From Cepaea nemoralis (lineage: Eukaryota > Mollusca > Gastropoda > Stylommatophora > Helicidae), in assembly GCA_014155875.1 (NCBI GenBank), contig JACEFZ010013234.1:186001-250000 (forward strand): 64,000 nt of DNA, given 5' to 3'. Both the position numbers and the translations under genes were made by a program. Position 1 is the stretch's first letter. The number at the start of each line of letters is the position of its first letter. The notes under the pieces were generated by a model. The model was given only the letters and a program-made list of their open reading frames with translations, was not told where the DNA came from and made no database searches. Below are positions 55,101-64,000 of this stretch, one piece after another.

Positions 55101-58100
55101 AATAGATGGTCTGTCCAACTTGGTGTATAAAATAGATGGTCTGTCCCACAACGTGTTGTATAAAATAGATGGTCTGTCCCACAACTTGTTGTATAAAATC
55201 GATGGTTTGTCCCACAACGTGTTGTATAAAATAGATGGTCTGTCCCACAACTTGTTGTATAAAATAGATGGTCTGTCCCACAACGTAGTGTATAAAATAG
55301 ATGGTCTGTCCCACAACTTGTTGTATGAAATAGATGGTCTGTCCAACAACTTGGTGTATAAAATAGATGGTTAGTTAGTTAGTTAGTTAGTCGACAGATC
55401 ATCCTCATTGCACATTGAACCATTCAGTCCATAAGTGCTCAGATCCCCTCCTCAGCAAATCCCGCAACGTGTAGCGGCTAACGACGCCAGTTCTGTGTTG
55501 GTTTATCAATCTTCTTTGGCTTCCTGCGTAGTGTTCTTGTTTGGCCACCCCTCTTTTAATTTGCTGCTCTCGCAGTCTGGCCATGGTTGTAGATTCACAG
55601 TCATCACTTGGTTCTCGCAAAAGTCTTACTTCTCGTAGAGCATTCAGAATGTCGGCCTGGTCCATGGCGCGTCCGCCCTCCACAGTAGCCTCACCTGCGA
55701 GCTTGTCAGCCCGCTCATTTCCTTGTACTCCCGCATGCCCTGGCACGAAGATGAAACTAATCTTTACCAGTCGAGACCGCTCCAGAGGCAGCAACCATTC
55801 TCTTCGGATCGACCCCTCCTCTATCCTCTTGATCATGTTCATTGAGTCGCTAAGGAAACAAGCCCTAGTGAAAGTCTGTGTCTCGAGCCATGTTATTGCT
55901 TTACTTACTGCCATGACTTCCATGGTCAGGCTACTTGTGGTTTCAGTGAAAGCACCAGAGTCCTCCTTCACAATTCTCCCTCCGGCCCGAGCTGTAAAGG
56001 CCCATGAGCTTCTCACATGTCGGACGACCGACCCATCTGTGTAGATGACCGCGTCACCGTCTATCGAATTCTCGAAAATCAACGCTTGTACTTCAGCCTC
56101 AACAGCAGCCGGATTTTTCTTGTCTGTCCCACAACGTGTTGTATAAAATAGATGGTCTGTCCCACAACTTGTTGTATAAAATAGATGGTTTGTCCCACAA
56201 CGTGTTGTATAAAATAGATGGTCTGTCCAACAACTTGTTGTATAAAATAGATACTCTGTCCCACAACTTGTTGTATAAAATAGATGGTCTGTCCCACAAC
56301 TTGGTGTATAAAATAGATGGTCTGTCCCACAACGTGTTGGAGTAGAGATGGCATGTCCCACAACTTGGTGTATAAAATAGATGGTCTGTCCAACAACTTG
56401 GTTTATAAAATAGATGGTCTGTCCCACAACTTGGTGTATAAAATAGATGGCATGTCCCACAACTTGGTGTATAAAATAGATGGTCTGTCCAACAACGTGA
56501 TTGTATAAAATAGATGGTGTGTCCCACAACGTGTTGTATATAATAGATGGTCTGTCCCACAACGTGTTGTATAATATAGATGGTCTGTCCCACAACGTGT
56601 TGTATAAAATAGATGGTCTGTCCAACAACTTGGTGTATAAAATAGATGGTCTGTCCCACAACGTGTTGTATAAAATAGATGGTCTGTCCAACAACTCGGT
56701 GTATAAAATAGATGGTCTGTCCAACAACGTGTTGTATTAAATCGATGGCATGTTCCACAACTTTTTGTATAAAATAGATGGCATGTCCCACAACTTGGTG
56801 TATAAAATAGATGGTCTGTCCAACAACGTGTTGTATAAAATAGATGGTCTGTCCAACAACTTGTTGTATAAAATAGATGGTCTGTCCCACAACGTGTTGT
56901 ATAAAATAGATGGTATGTCCCACAACTTGATGTATAAAATAGATGGTTTGTCCAACAACTTGGTGTATAAAATAGATGGTCTGTCCAACAACTTGGTGTA
57001 TAAAATAGATGGTCTGTCCCACAACTTGTTGTATAAAATAGATGATCTGTCCAACAACTTGGTGTATAAAATAGATGGTCTGTCCCACAACGTGTTGTAT
57101 AAAATAGATGGTCTGTCCCACAACTTGTTGTATAAAATAGATGGTTTGTCCCACAACGTGTTGTATAAAATAGATGGTCTGTACAACAACTTGTTGTATA
57201 AAATAGATACTCTGTCCCATAACTTGTTGTATAAAATAGATGGTCTGTCCCACACCTTTTTGTATAAAATAGATGGTCTGTCCCACAACGTGGTGTATAA
57301 AATAGATGGTCTGTCCCACAACTTGTTGTATAAAATAGATGGCCTGTCCCACACCTTGTTGTATAAAATAGATGGAATGTCCCACAACGTGGTGTATAAA
57401 ATAGATGGTCTGTCCCACAACTTGTTGTATAAAATAGATGGTCTGTCCCACAACGTGGTGTATAAAATATAGATGGAATGTCCCACAACGTGGTGTATAA
57501 AATAGACGGTCTGTCCCACAACTTGTTGTATAAAATAGATGGTCTGTCCAACAACGTGTTGTGTAAAATAGATGGTCTGTCCCACAACTTGGTGTATAAA
57601 TTAGATGGTCTGTCCAACAACTTGGTGTATAAATTAGATGGTCTGTTCAACAACTTGGTGTATAAATTAGATGGTCTATCCAACAACGTGTTGTATAAAA
57701 TAAATGGTTTGTCCCACAACTTGTTGGAGTAGAGATGGCATGTCCCACAACTTGGTGTATAAAATAGATGGCATGTCCCACAACGTGGTGTATAAAATAG
57801 ATGGTCTGTACAACAAGCTTGTTGTATAAAATAGATACTCTGTCCCACAACTTGTTGTGTAAAATAGATGGTCTGTCCCACACCTTTTTGTATAAAATAG
57901 ATGGTCTGTCCCACAACGTGGTGTATAAAATAGATGGCATGTCCCACAACGTGGTGTATAAAATAGATGGTTTGTCCCACAACTTGTTGGAGTAGAAATG
58001 GCATGTCCCACAACTTGGTGTATAAAATAGATGGTCTGTCCAACAACGTGTTGTATAAAATAGATGGTCTGTCCCACAACTTGTTGTATAAATTAGATTG

Positions 58101-58166
58101 TCTGTCCCACAACTTGTTGTATAAAATAGATGGTCTGTCCCACAACTTGTTGTATAGAAGAGATGG
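52130..58166. repeat. 33-bp minisatellite with 31-bp variant units
   Basis: About 160 units of ACAACTTGTTGTATAAAATA+GATGGTCTGTCCC. About a dozen 31-bp variants (ACAACTTGTTGGAGTAGAGA+TGGCATGTCCC) are scattered at spacings near multiples of the unit. The minus strand of the unit has no stop triplet in any frame, giving frames up to 580 codons. Interrupted at 55368-56121 by LINE A. Confidence 0.95.
55368..56121 (-). pseudogene. LINE family A RNase H fragment inside the 33-bp array
   Basis: Contains AVIYTDGSVV, TMEVMAVSKAI, CFLSDSMNM and FVPGHAGVQGNERADKLAGE, all RNase H catalytic positions, ending GSEHLWTEWFNVQ and stop, then about 20 bp and (CTAA)n. 5' truncated exactly where the copy at 47395 continues (KNPAAVEAEVQALIFE). 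The array reads AGATGG on the left and TCTGTCCC on the right, i.e. it is joined with no visible duplication. Confidence 0.9.
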
Positions 58167-59330
58167 CAGTTAATAATTTCTGTCATTGAGTATGGTTTGG
58201 GGCTGCTGACAGTATCAAAAAGCCAGCTTGAAAGGTTGGAGCATATACAGAATGCTGCCATGCGGTTAATACTGGGGTGCACAAAGGACACACCAATTAT
58301 CTGCATGTGGCATATCCAGGCGCTACCTACAATGACGGATAGACATAGGGTCCTTCAGGCCAAATGGTACCTGAGAGTTGCCGCAGACAGGGATCACCCG
58401 CTGCATGCGGCAATGGATATGGTAAAGGGTCATAGACTAAGACGAGGCAGGTCCTGGATGGCACAGGCAGAACTTTCTATAAGTCAGGTGTGTGATCTAG
58501 AGACCATCAGTCGTGAAAGAGAGTGGGTTGAAGTTCCGGATGACATGACGGACTGCCACAATGTAATAATGACACTGGGTCGTGAGAGCAGAGAATGGGC
58601 AGCGGGCCGCACTGAGTTTGAAGTGCAACAGCTGATCCAGAGTAACACACATCAAGGTGACATAGTCATCTACACCGATGGGTCAGTGGTGAGAAACAGA
58701 CGTAGTGGCTGGGGCTTTATTGCAAAGGCTAATGGGCGAGTCTTGAAAAAGGAGAGCCTGGCATATGAGACTACGAACTCCAGCATGCGAATGGAGGTGG
58801 AGGCAGTAACAGCGGCATTCCGGTGGCTAGAGGAGACTACTGCAACACACGCTGTGTTCATTACGGATTCAAAGAATATGCTTAGCAAGGTGGAGAAAGG
58901 AATGTTTCGTGTGGAATGGCTCTCGTCGCTTCAGAGGTCACAGATCGTGATAATTGTATGGATATTTTGCCCTGGCCATGCGGGTGTACGGGGGAATGAA
59001 CACGCTGATAGGCTAGCAGGGAACACACCTCTTGGTGGTATCTTGCCTATGGACAAGGGGGAGGTGGTCGTGCGCTTGTGGGACCAGGTGGAGAAGGCGG
59101 AGGAACAGAGTGAGAACCCATTTGTGGAAAGAATGAGATTGCGGGGGATCGGCAGGGGTTCTGGAAGAATCTCAAAACTGAGAGGGAAGACCAGGAGAAC
59201 GTTGAATCAGATAGCGGTAGGAACGATTAGTAGTATGACTCTTTGCTGGTTGTTGTACAAGGGGACTGAGCACGTATGGGAATATCCTGAGTGCAGTGAT
59301 GTCGGTTCTTAACTCAACTCAACTCAACAC
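58167..59330 (+). mobile_element. RNase H LINE family B, 5'-truncated
   Basis: Plus-oriented, 1164 bp, ending (AACTC)n at 59309-59329. Flanked by AGAGATGG (58159-58166, 59331-59338), a candidate 8-bp target duplication, although the flank is itself array sequence. Confidence 0.85.
58197..59312 (+). CDS. LINE family B ORF2 C-terminus with RNase H (intact frame)
   Basis: 371 open codons; the ATG is internal and the true protein extended upstream (SIEYGLGLL precedes). Post-RT region LERLEHIQNAAMRLILGC and RRGRSWMAQAE, then RNase H at about residues 155-285: VIYTDGSVV, MRMEVEAVTAAFRW, FITDSKNML, FCPGHAGVRGNEHADRLAG. All catalytic residues are present. TAA stop at 59310-59312 is already part of the (AACTC)n tail, so there is essentially no 3' UTR. 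No RT or endonuclease, so not autonomous. Confidence 0.9.
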   Translation: MGLLTVSKSQLERLEHIQNAAMRLILGCTKDTPIICMWHIQALPTMTDRHRVLQAKWYLRVAADRDHPLHAAMDMVKGHRLRRGRSWMAQAELSISQVCDLETISREREWVEVPDDMTDCHNVIMTLGRESREWAAGRTEFEVQQLIQSNTHQGDIVIYTDGSVVRNRRSGWGFIAKANGRVLKKESLAYETTNSSMRMEVEAVTAAFRWLEETTATHAVFITDSKNMLSKVEKGMFRVEWLSSLQRSQIVIIVWIFCPGHAGVRGNEHADRLAGNTPLGGILPMDKGEVVVRLWDQVEKAEEQSENPFVERMRLRGIGRGSGRISKLRGKTRRTLNQIAVGTISSMTLCWLLYKGTEHVWEYPECSDVGS

Positions 59331-59520
59331 AGAGATGGTATGACCCATAACTTGTTGTATAGAAGAGATGGTCTGACTCACGATTTGTTGTACATAAGTG
59401 ATGGAATGTCCCACTGTATAAAGATGGGCATGTCCCACTTGTATACAATAGATGGCGTGTCCCGACAACGTGTTATATAGAAGAGATGGTATGTCCCACT
59501 TGTATACAAGATATTGTGTG
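59331..59520. repeat. Degenerate end of the 33-bp array
   Basis: Diverged units (TTGTTGTATAGAAGAGATGG, ATGGAATGTCCCACT) continue after LINE B, so the LINE lies within the array's edge. Confidence 0.8.
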
Positions 59521-59559
59521 TCTCACACCTTGTAAATACACTGTAATTTTAGTGGCGGA

Positions 59560-59745
59560 CTGTTGTATGGCATTCTGGCAGCAGCCTTATTCATGTATGC
59601 CTGTGCGTGCTGTTAGTTTATCGGGACTGCTGTCTGTTCCACTTTTCACGTGGGACAGCGAGGAGCGTTTTTATGTGATACTCACGGGAACGGAGCATTA
59701 TGGGATGATCCTTCGTCGTGAAGTTGGAACCAAGACTGTTTGTTT
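59560..59745 (+). repeat. Dispersed repeat R2
   Basis: Second copy of 49460-49640 (TCTGTTCCACTTTTCACG, GTGATACTCACGGGAACGG, CGTGAAGTTGGAACC). Confidence 0.7.
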
Positions 59746-59750
59746 GTCCA

Positions 59751-60182
59751 TCAAGAATGATGATGACCATTCATTTCATCCAGTGGGGTTGAAAGTATGG
59801 AGCCGTGAGTTCTAATATGGCTGATAAGGCCTATTTTGGCTCGAAATGTTCTTTGACAATGTGGACAGAGAATGCTTGACTTTTCTGGAGGGGGATTTCC
59901 TGCAGTGGTCTTTCTGTTTTGTCTTTTCTTCACAGCTCTTGCAGTCCTGGTTGCTTCACAAGTGACTGCACCCTTGCGTAATGATGCACGCCACGAATTT
60001 CGGTCTCTGGCTGCAGTCTCCCAGGTGTTATGATGAATTCCAAAAGCATTCAGTGAGATTTTCAGTGTCTTTAAAGCGTTTCCTCTGGCCGCCTTGAGAG
60101 CGTTTACCACAATGCAACTCGCCGTAAAAAATTCGTTTAGGGAGCCTGTGATCTGGCATAAATCAAGACTACCGACTGACAC
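59751..60182 (-). pseudogene. LINE ORF2 C-terminus with C2H2 finger
   Basis: 144 open codons on the minus strand: WETAARDRNSWRASLRKGA, a basic stretch (ARAVKKRQNRK), then CPHCQRTFRAKIGLISHIRT+H, a C2H2 finger of the 'IGLISH.RTH' kind found at the C-terminus of certain APE-type LINE proteins. The rest of the protein is missing. Confidence 0.8.
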
Positions 60183-60224
60183 AGTTCTCCGGCGTAAAGG
60201 TCAGAAGTCACATAATTAGAATGC

Positions 60225-60335
60225 AGCTGGTGCCATTATTATTGCGACTCTTCGCTGGCTGTTGAATATGAGGACAGAGCACGACTGGGAGTGTCTCGAA
60301 AGCTGTGATGTCGGTTCTTGACTCAACTTAATACA
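60225..60335 (+). mobile_element. RNase H LINE family B 3' end
   Basis: CGACTCTTCGCTGGCTGTTG ... GTGATGTCGGTTCTTGACTC, the same terminus as 59235-59330. Confidence 0.7.
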
Positions 60336-60469
60336 ACCACCTCCTCCTCATCTTTATCTCTATTCACATACTTTATATGTTTACTTTCTCTGACTTCGTT
60401 CTCAGTTATTCCCGCTCCCATAATCCCCAAGTGGCTGCCCTAAACTCATATCCTCACATCAGCAACGCC

Positions 60470-60617
60470 CTGGCGTGTGCTTCTACGTCCAGAACCTTCT
60501 TCCTCTGCTCTATATTCCTGGTTGGGCCATAGACTACGTTAGCAACGCCCTGGCGCGTGCTTCTACGTCCAGAACCTTCTTCTTCTGCTCTATATCCCTG
60601 GTTGGGCCATAGACTAT
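60470..60617. repeat. Tandem duplication, about 72 bp x 2
   Basis: AACGCCCTGGCGTGTGCTTC ... GGTTGGGCCATAGACTA occurs twice in succession. Confidence 0.85.
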
Positions 60618-60684
60618 CAAGGAAACCAGGCCAAGCCGCCCTGTTCTATCTTTTGTTGTCTGGTGAAGCTGCCTCCATTTCATC

Positions 60685-61112
60685 CTCAACTGGGGAACAA
60701 TCTTCCACAACAGATCAGAGACACCACTAATCACTATACATACAGTCGCAACCTGTTTGAACAATATCTCAGTACAGACTACTTGCCCCCCCCCCCCCCC
60801 CCACACACACACAATAATTATAATATCTCAAACGACAACTAGTATAATAAACATTCCCAATGTATGGTAGGTCTCACCTACCGTAGGTATTTATAATGGC
60901 CATGTTAAACATTGCTTTAGTGAGTCATGTATTATTGATTATGTTCCATGCGTTTTAATGAGTATTGTTATGTTGTTTAAGATGAGCGTCACCAGTGATG
61001 TATGGATGATATAACGTAAGAGAGGACAGAGATAAGAAGTGCAGAATGTCAGACAGGCCTGCGTGCCCAATTCTTAACCCTTTGAAAATAAAGTTAGTTT
61101 GTTCGTACGTTC
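60685..61112 (+). pseudogene. L2-type LINE 3' end
   Basis: NNLPQQIRDTTNHYTYSRNL then QYLSTDYLPP and a 17-C run (60786-60802), about 250 bp of 3' UTR, then GGCCTGCGTGCCCAATTCTT ... TTTGAAAATAAAG and (TTCG)-like tail. Homologous to 1737-2150 (-). Confidence 0.85.
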
Positions 61113-61304
61113 TCATATTATCTATCTGTCTGTAACTCTCCTCTCCGCGTGTTGTTCTCCGTCTGATCTCCTCTATAAGGACCCCTCTCTCCTCTTGGCT
61201 GGAGCAGTCATTCTTTTTTCTTTCTGTGACTCAGTCATGGCTGGTTGGATTTTGTGCCCGAATTGTTCTACGCGGTGGGGCTACTTATCCTTCTCTGGCC
61301 ACCT

Positions 61305-61585
61305 CTTCAATTCAATCATGCACAGTCTCCAAATGAAGGTTGTCTGCAATGGATCTCCAACACTGTCTGTCTCTCGCCCTGACTGTACATTCTGTCAGAC
61401 TGCTGTTCGTCCATCTTTTGTTGATATCTTCCCACTTGTATCGTTGTCTGCCTCTTGCTCGCTTGCCTTCAACCTTACCGTTGAGTATAGTTTGTATAAG
61501 AGTGTTATGTCTTTTAACTTGGTCGAAATATTTTACTTGCCTCTGTGTTTTTATTTCTTTCGTCAACTCTCTTTTCATTCCTATT
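61305..61585 (-). pseudogene. LINE C-terminal fragment
   Basis: 88 open codons: QVKYFDQVKRHNTLIQTILN, GKVEGKRARGRQRYKWEDI, VRARDRQCWRSIAD. Typical 'GKveGkR.RGR' and 'DR..WRsi' blocks. Confidence 0.75.
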
Positions 61586-61833
61586 TTCTTAGAACCTCTT
61601 TATTTGATTTTTTTCTTCTTATTAGAACCTCTGTATTTGATTGTGTTTTGTTTCCATGAGATACGACATATTCTTCTGTTTATCCACATATCCAGGGCCT
61701 CCATTCGACTTTATAATTGCTTGTTAATTGTCCAGACTTCCGCGTCTTTTATTCAAGCATATCAATTGACGAACCCCGTGAGGCTACTACAACAGTTCAT
61801 GAATAAACACACATGTACTGTTTGACGACTAAT

Positions 61834-61983
61834 AGAAGTAGAAGAAAGAAGTAGGGACTAGAGGACACACTAGACAACATAAACATTGAAAGCTGTATTT
61901 CAAATCCCGCACGGTGACTTTAGCTTTCATTTTTTTTATATTGTCTAGTGCGTCCTCTATTCTCTACTTCTTTACCCTACTTC
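61834..61983. repeat. Foldback element (inverted repeat)
   Basis: Two arms of about 60 bp (61834-61894 and 61922-61983), roughly 80% complementary, with a 27-nt loop. One arm recurs at 30361-30420. MITE-like. Confidence 0.75.
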
Positions 61984-62289
61984 TGTGACTGCCAAACAAT
62001 ACGTATGTTCCAAACAATGTATTCTCTTGGTGAATTTAGTCACAGAAGCCACACACAATATGTTGCACGATTTATTGCCGGGCATATTTCGCTGCGTCTC
62101 GTCAGTTGCATACTGCAGATGTCTGTTTATTTATGAACTCTCTTATCCAGTAGTTGTCCTACGACATGCCTGACAGGATGTGGCGTTACTTTTCTGTCCT
62201 CCCTCGCGGGCCCCGGTTACACAGACGCAGTCCTCATTACTGACCTTTGACGTCATGCTTGGTAGGTTGCAGTATCACTATTCTTTGCT

Positions 62290-62505
62290 TCTCTTGAGGT
62301 CCTATAAGACACAAGCGACTCTCAGACACACACCTCCTATATTACTGTAAGACACAAGAGACTCCCAGACAAGCCCCTCCTACATTGCTGTAAGATACCC
62401 AGACGCATACCTCCTACATTACTGTAAGATACAAGCGACTCCAAGACACATACCTCCTACATTACTGTAAGACACAATCGACTCACAGAACATACCTCCT
62501 ACATT
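62290..62505. repeat. About 45-bp degenerate tandem repeat
   Basis: Four to five copies of GACACAAG.GACTC.CAGACA + CACCTCCTACATTACTGTAA. Confidence 0.7.
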
Positions 62506-62597
62506 ATTGTTGTCATTTTATTTTCCATATTCCCTTTCTTCTCGTCCAGTTCTCGTTCCTTAATGTAGTCACTGTAGTGTCTTCCCATTGTTTATAT

Positions 62598-62745
62598 GTT
62601 GTGTTTTGTGTATTTGATTGCTGATTGTTGTGTTTTGTGTATTTGATTGCTGATTGTTGTGTTTTGTGTATTTGATTGCTGATTGTTGTGTTTTGTGTAT
62701 TTGATTGCTGATTGTTGTGTTTTATGTATTTGATTGCTGATGAAG
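62598..62745. repeat. 29-bp tandem repeat x 5
   Basis: GTGTTTTGTGTATTTGATTG+CTGATTGTT, nearly identical copies. Confidence 0.93.
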
Positions 62746-63411
62746 GCTAGTCACCGCAACGTCCTATGTTTTCCATAATTGTGTTCTGTAAAGCTGCATT
62801 AGTTTGTGTTATTTTATTGTTTTATTGTTCTATTTTCCCCCTCTCTCTGCTGTCTCCTGCGACCTCACCTCCGACCCCTTCTCTCTCTCCATCCGTCAGC
62901 TCGCGCGCCCACCCGCAAACCCAAACCCCGTCTGTCGGTCTGTCTGTCTTAGCGCCCGTCCATCTCCGTCTACCTGCCTACTGATCTGTCTGTCTGTTCG
63001 AGTCACCTATGTCCTCTTCCCCCCCCCCCCCCCCCCCACACACACACATATATCTCTATGGTGGACCCAACAATGGGAAGCCACTCCAACCCATTTCCCG
63101 ACATCCGCCAATGTTTGGGATACACTTAAGAATCCGCGGTTGCTAAATGGACGTGTTCCTAAACGGGGCGCCCAATATTTCTACAAGTGTACCCGCAAAC
63201 CACTCACATAACTTGGGAAGTGAAACACACAACTCATCTCGAAAGCAGATCCAGAAAAGAAACGCTACAAGGACCCCAAATATACCAAGTCAGACAGATG
63301 GGCGTAGCCTGAACACTGTTTCTACAAATCGGATCTCACATAACCACGTTTGCTGACATCTTGTGTCGTATTTCACGGAAACAAATACAGTCAAATACAG
63401 AGGTTCTAGAC
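62746..63411. other. Unassigned region
   Basis: Pyrimidine-rich stretch with a 19-C run (63019-63037) followed by (CA)n. Open frames of 60-135 codons lack any recognisable domain. Confidence 0.4.
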
Positions 63412-64000
63412 CAGAGTTCCCAAACCACGGCCCGCGGGCCACTTGTGGCACGCCAGCTGTAAGAAAATGGCACACGAGGCCTCGTTGTTTAATATAATAT
63501 ATTTTAATAATTTTTTTTTAAAATGCAGTCGTAGCGCCCCTATCCGCGTGCGATAATTGACTCTGCTCGTGGTTGTTATGCTTATATATTATCGAATGCG
63601 CCCTTTCAATTCACAACGAAACATTATGAAGTTCCCATATCCCAGCCTTGTCGACCAGTCAGAATGCGCAAGGTGCCATTTTGTCGTATGTTACAACTGT
63701 TTAGCAGAGTCGGTAGTATTGTGTTTAAATTAGATTTTTTCAAAGAAATATTTACCGTTAAAGCCTATAAACATGAGTGTGGAAAATCTAAAATCAAATA
63801 ATGGTAAAAAGCGAAAATGTGAAGATGTTGCTTGTCGTAATTCAACGAAGATTTGACGGAGAAATATATGTTTATGCCTAGCCGTAGTGGTAAACCAGTT
63901 TGCTTAATCTGTGGATTTTGTGTTTCTGTTACCAAAAAAATTTAATCTGGAACGACACTTCACGACCACACATTCAGACATAAATGCTCAATATCCGATC
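63412..64000 (+). mobile_element. hAT-like DNA transposon, 5' end (runs off window)
   Basis: Starts CAGAGTTCCCAAACCACGG followed by CCCGCGGGCCAC, a terminus typical of animal hAT elements ('CAG.GGTTCCCAA...GCGGGCC'). About 360 bp later a BED-finger transposase begins. Confidence 0.7.
63773..64000 (+). pseudogene. hAT transposase N-terminus (BED zinc finger), partial
   Basis: ATG at 63773 starts MSVENLKSNNGKKRKCEDV. After a frameshift near 63845 comes KYMFMPSRSGKPVCLIC and, after a slip in the A run near 63937, FNLERHFTTTHSDI. Cys-x2-Cys ... His-x5-His with 'NLeRHf...H' is the BED finger found at the N-terminus of hAT transposases. Two frame breaks within 75 codons suggest a dead copy or sequencing errors in homopolymers. 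The catalytic part lies outside the window. Confidence 0.75.

Noticed and set aside
52112..58145. Minus-strand frames of 140-580 codons with repeated WDRPSILYN / GQTIYFIQ / CGTDHLFYT peptides
   Set aside because: Same cause in the 33-bp array; frames change at 31-bp variants and no start or domain context exists.

Overview
This window is metazoan nuclear DNA. It carries a spliced host gene with GT-AG introns, no bacterial-type gene packing, and a dense load of eukaryotic transposons and minisatellites. The mix of LINE tails, tRNA-type SINEs, a Gmr1-order Ty3/gypsy element and a mollusc-like RPB11 suggests a lophotrochozoan, perhaps a gastropod mollusc. That placement is an inference; the sequence alone does not fix the species.

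One host gene is clear: POLR2J (RPB11), the RNA polymerase II subunit, on the plus strand in four exons (7311-7363, 23548-23637, 26105-26279, 29601-29639). They splice in frame to 118 residues. Intron 1 (about 16.2 kb) holds a complete 3.4 kb DDE_3-transposase DNA transposon with a SINE nested in its transposase, a mariner copy, and an 8.0 kb LTR retrotransposon inserted in a 25-bp minisatellite. Intron 2 holds LINE debris, one piece of which has been amplified into a 73-bp minisatellite. Intron 3 is almost entirely a 32-34-bp minisatellite.

Layout. 1-6.3 kb: LINE fragments and a 33/37-bp minisatellite family broken by L2-type LINEs, an RNase H LINE piece and a solo LTR. 6.3-31 kb: POLR2J and its introns and 3' region. 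31-36 kb: LINE fragments, including a gag-like ORF1, and a 53-bp array. 36-39 kb: an 18-bp array between LINE pieces. 39-52 kb: LINE, SINE and simple repeats with many poly-G/C runs. 52-59.5 kb: a huge 33-bp array with two RNase H LINE insertions. 59.5-64 kb: more LINE 3' ends, a foldback element, and the 5' end of a hAT-like transposon running off the window.

The recurring theme is transposons sitting inside minisatellite arrays, several with readable target-site duplications that let the insertion history be reconstructed. The strongest candidate for something unusual is the LTR element at 14508-22469. It has Ty3/gypsy-type enzymes, but the integrase lies upstream of reverse transcriptase (the Gmr1 arrangement).

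Most long open frames here are not genes. The array units have no stop triplets on one strand, which gives artefactual frames of 400-580 codons.
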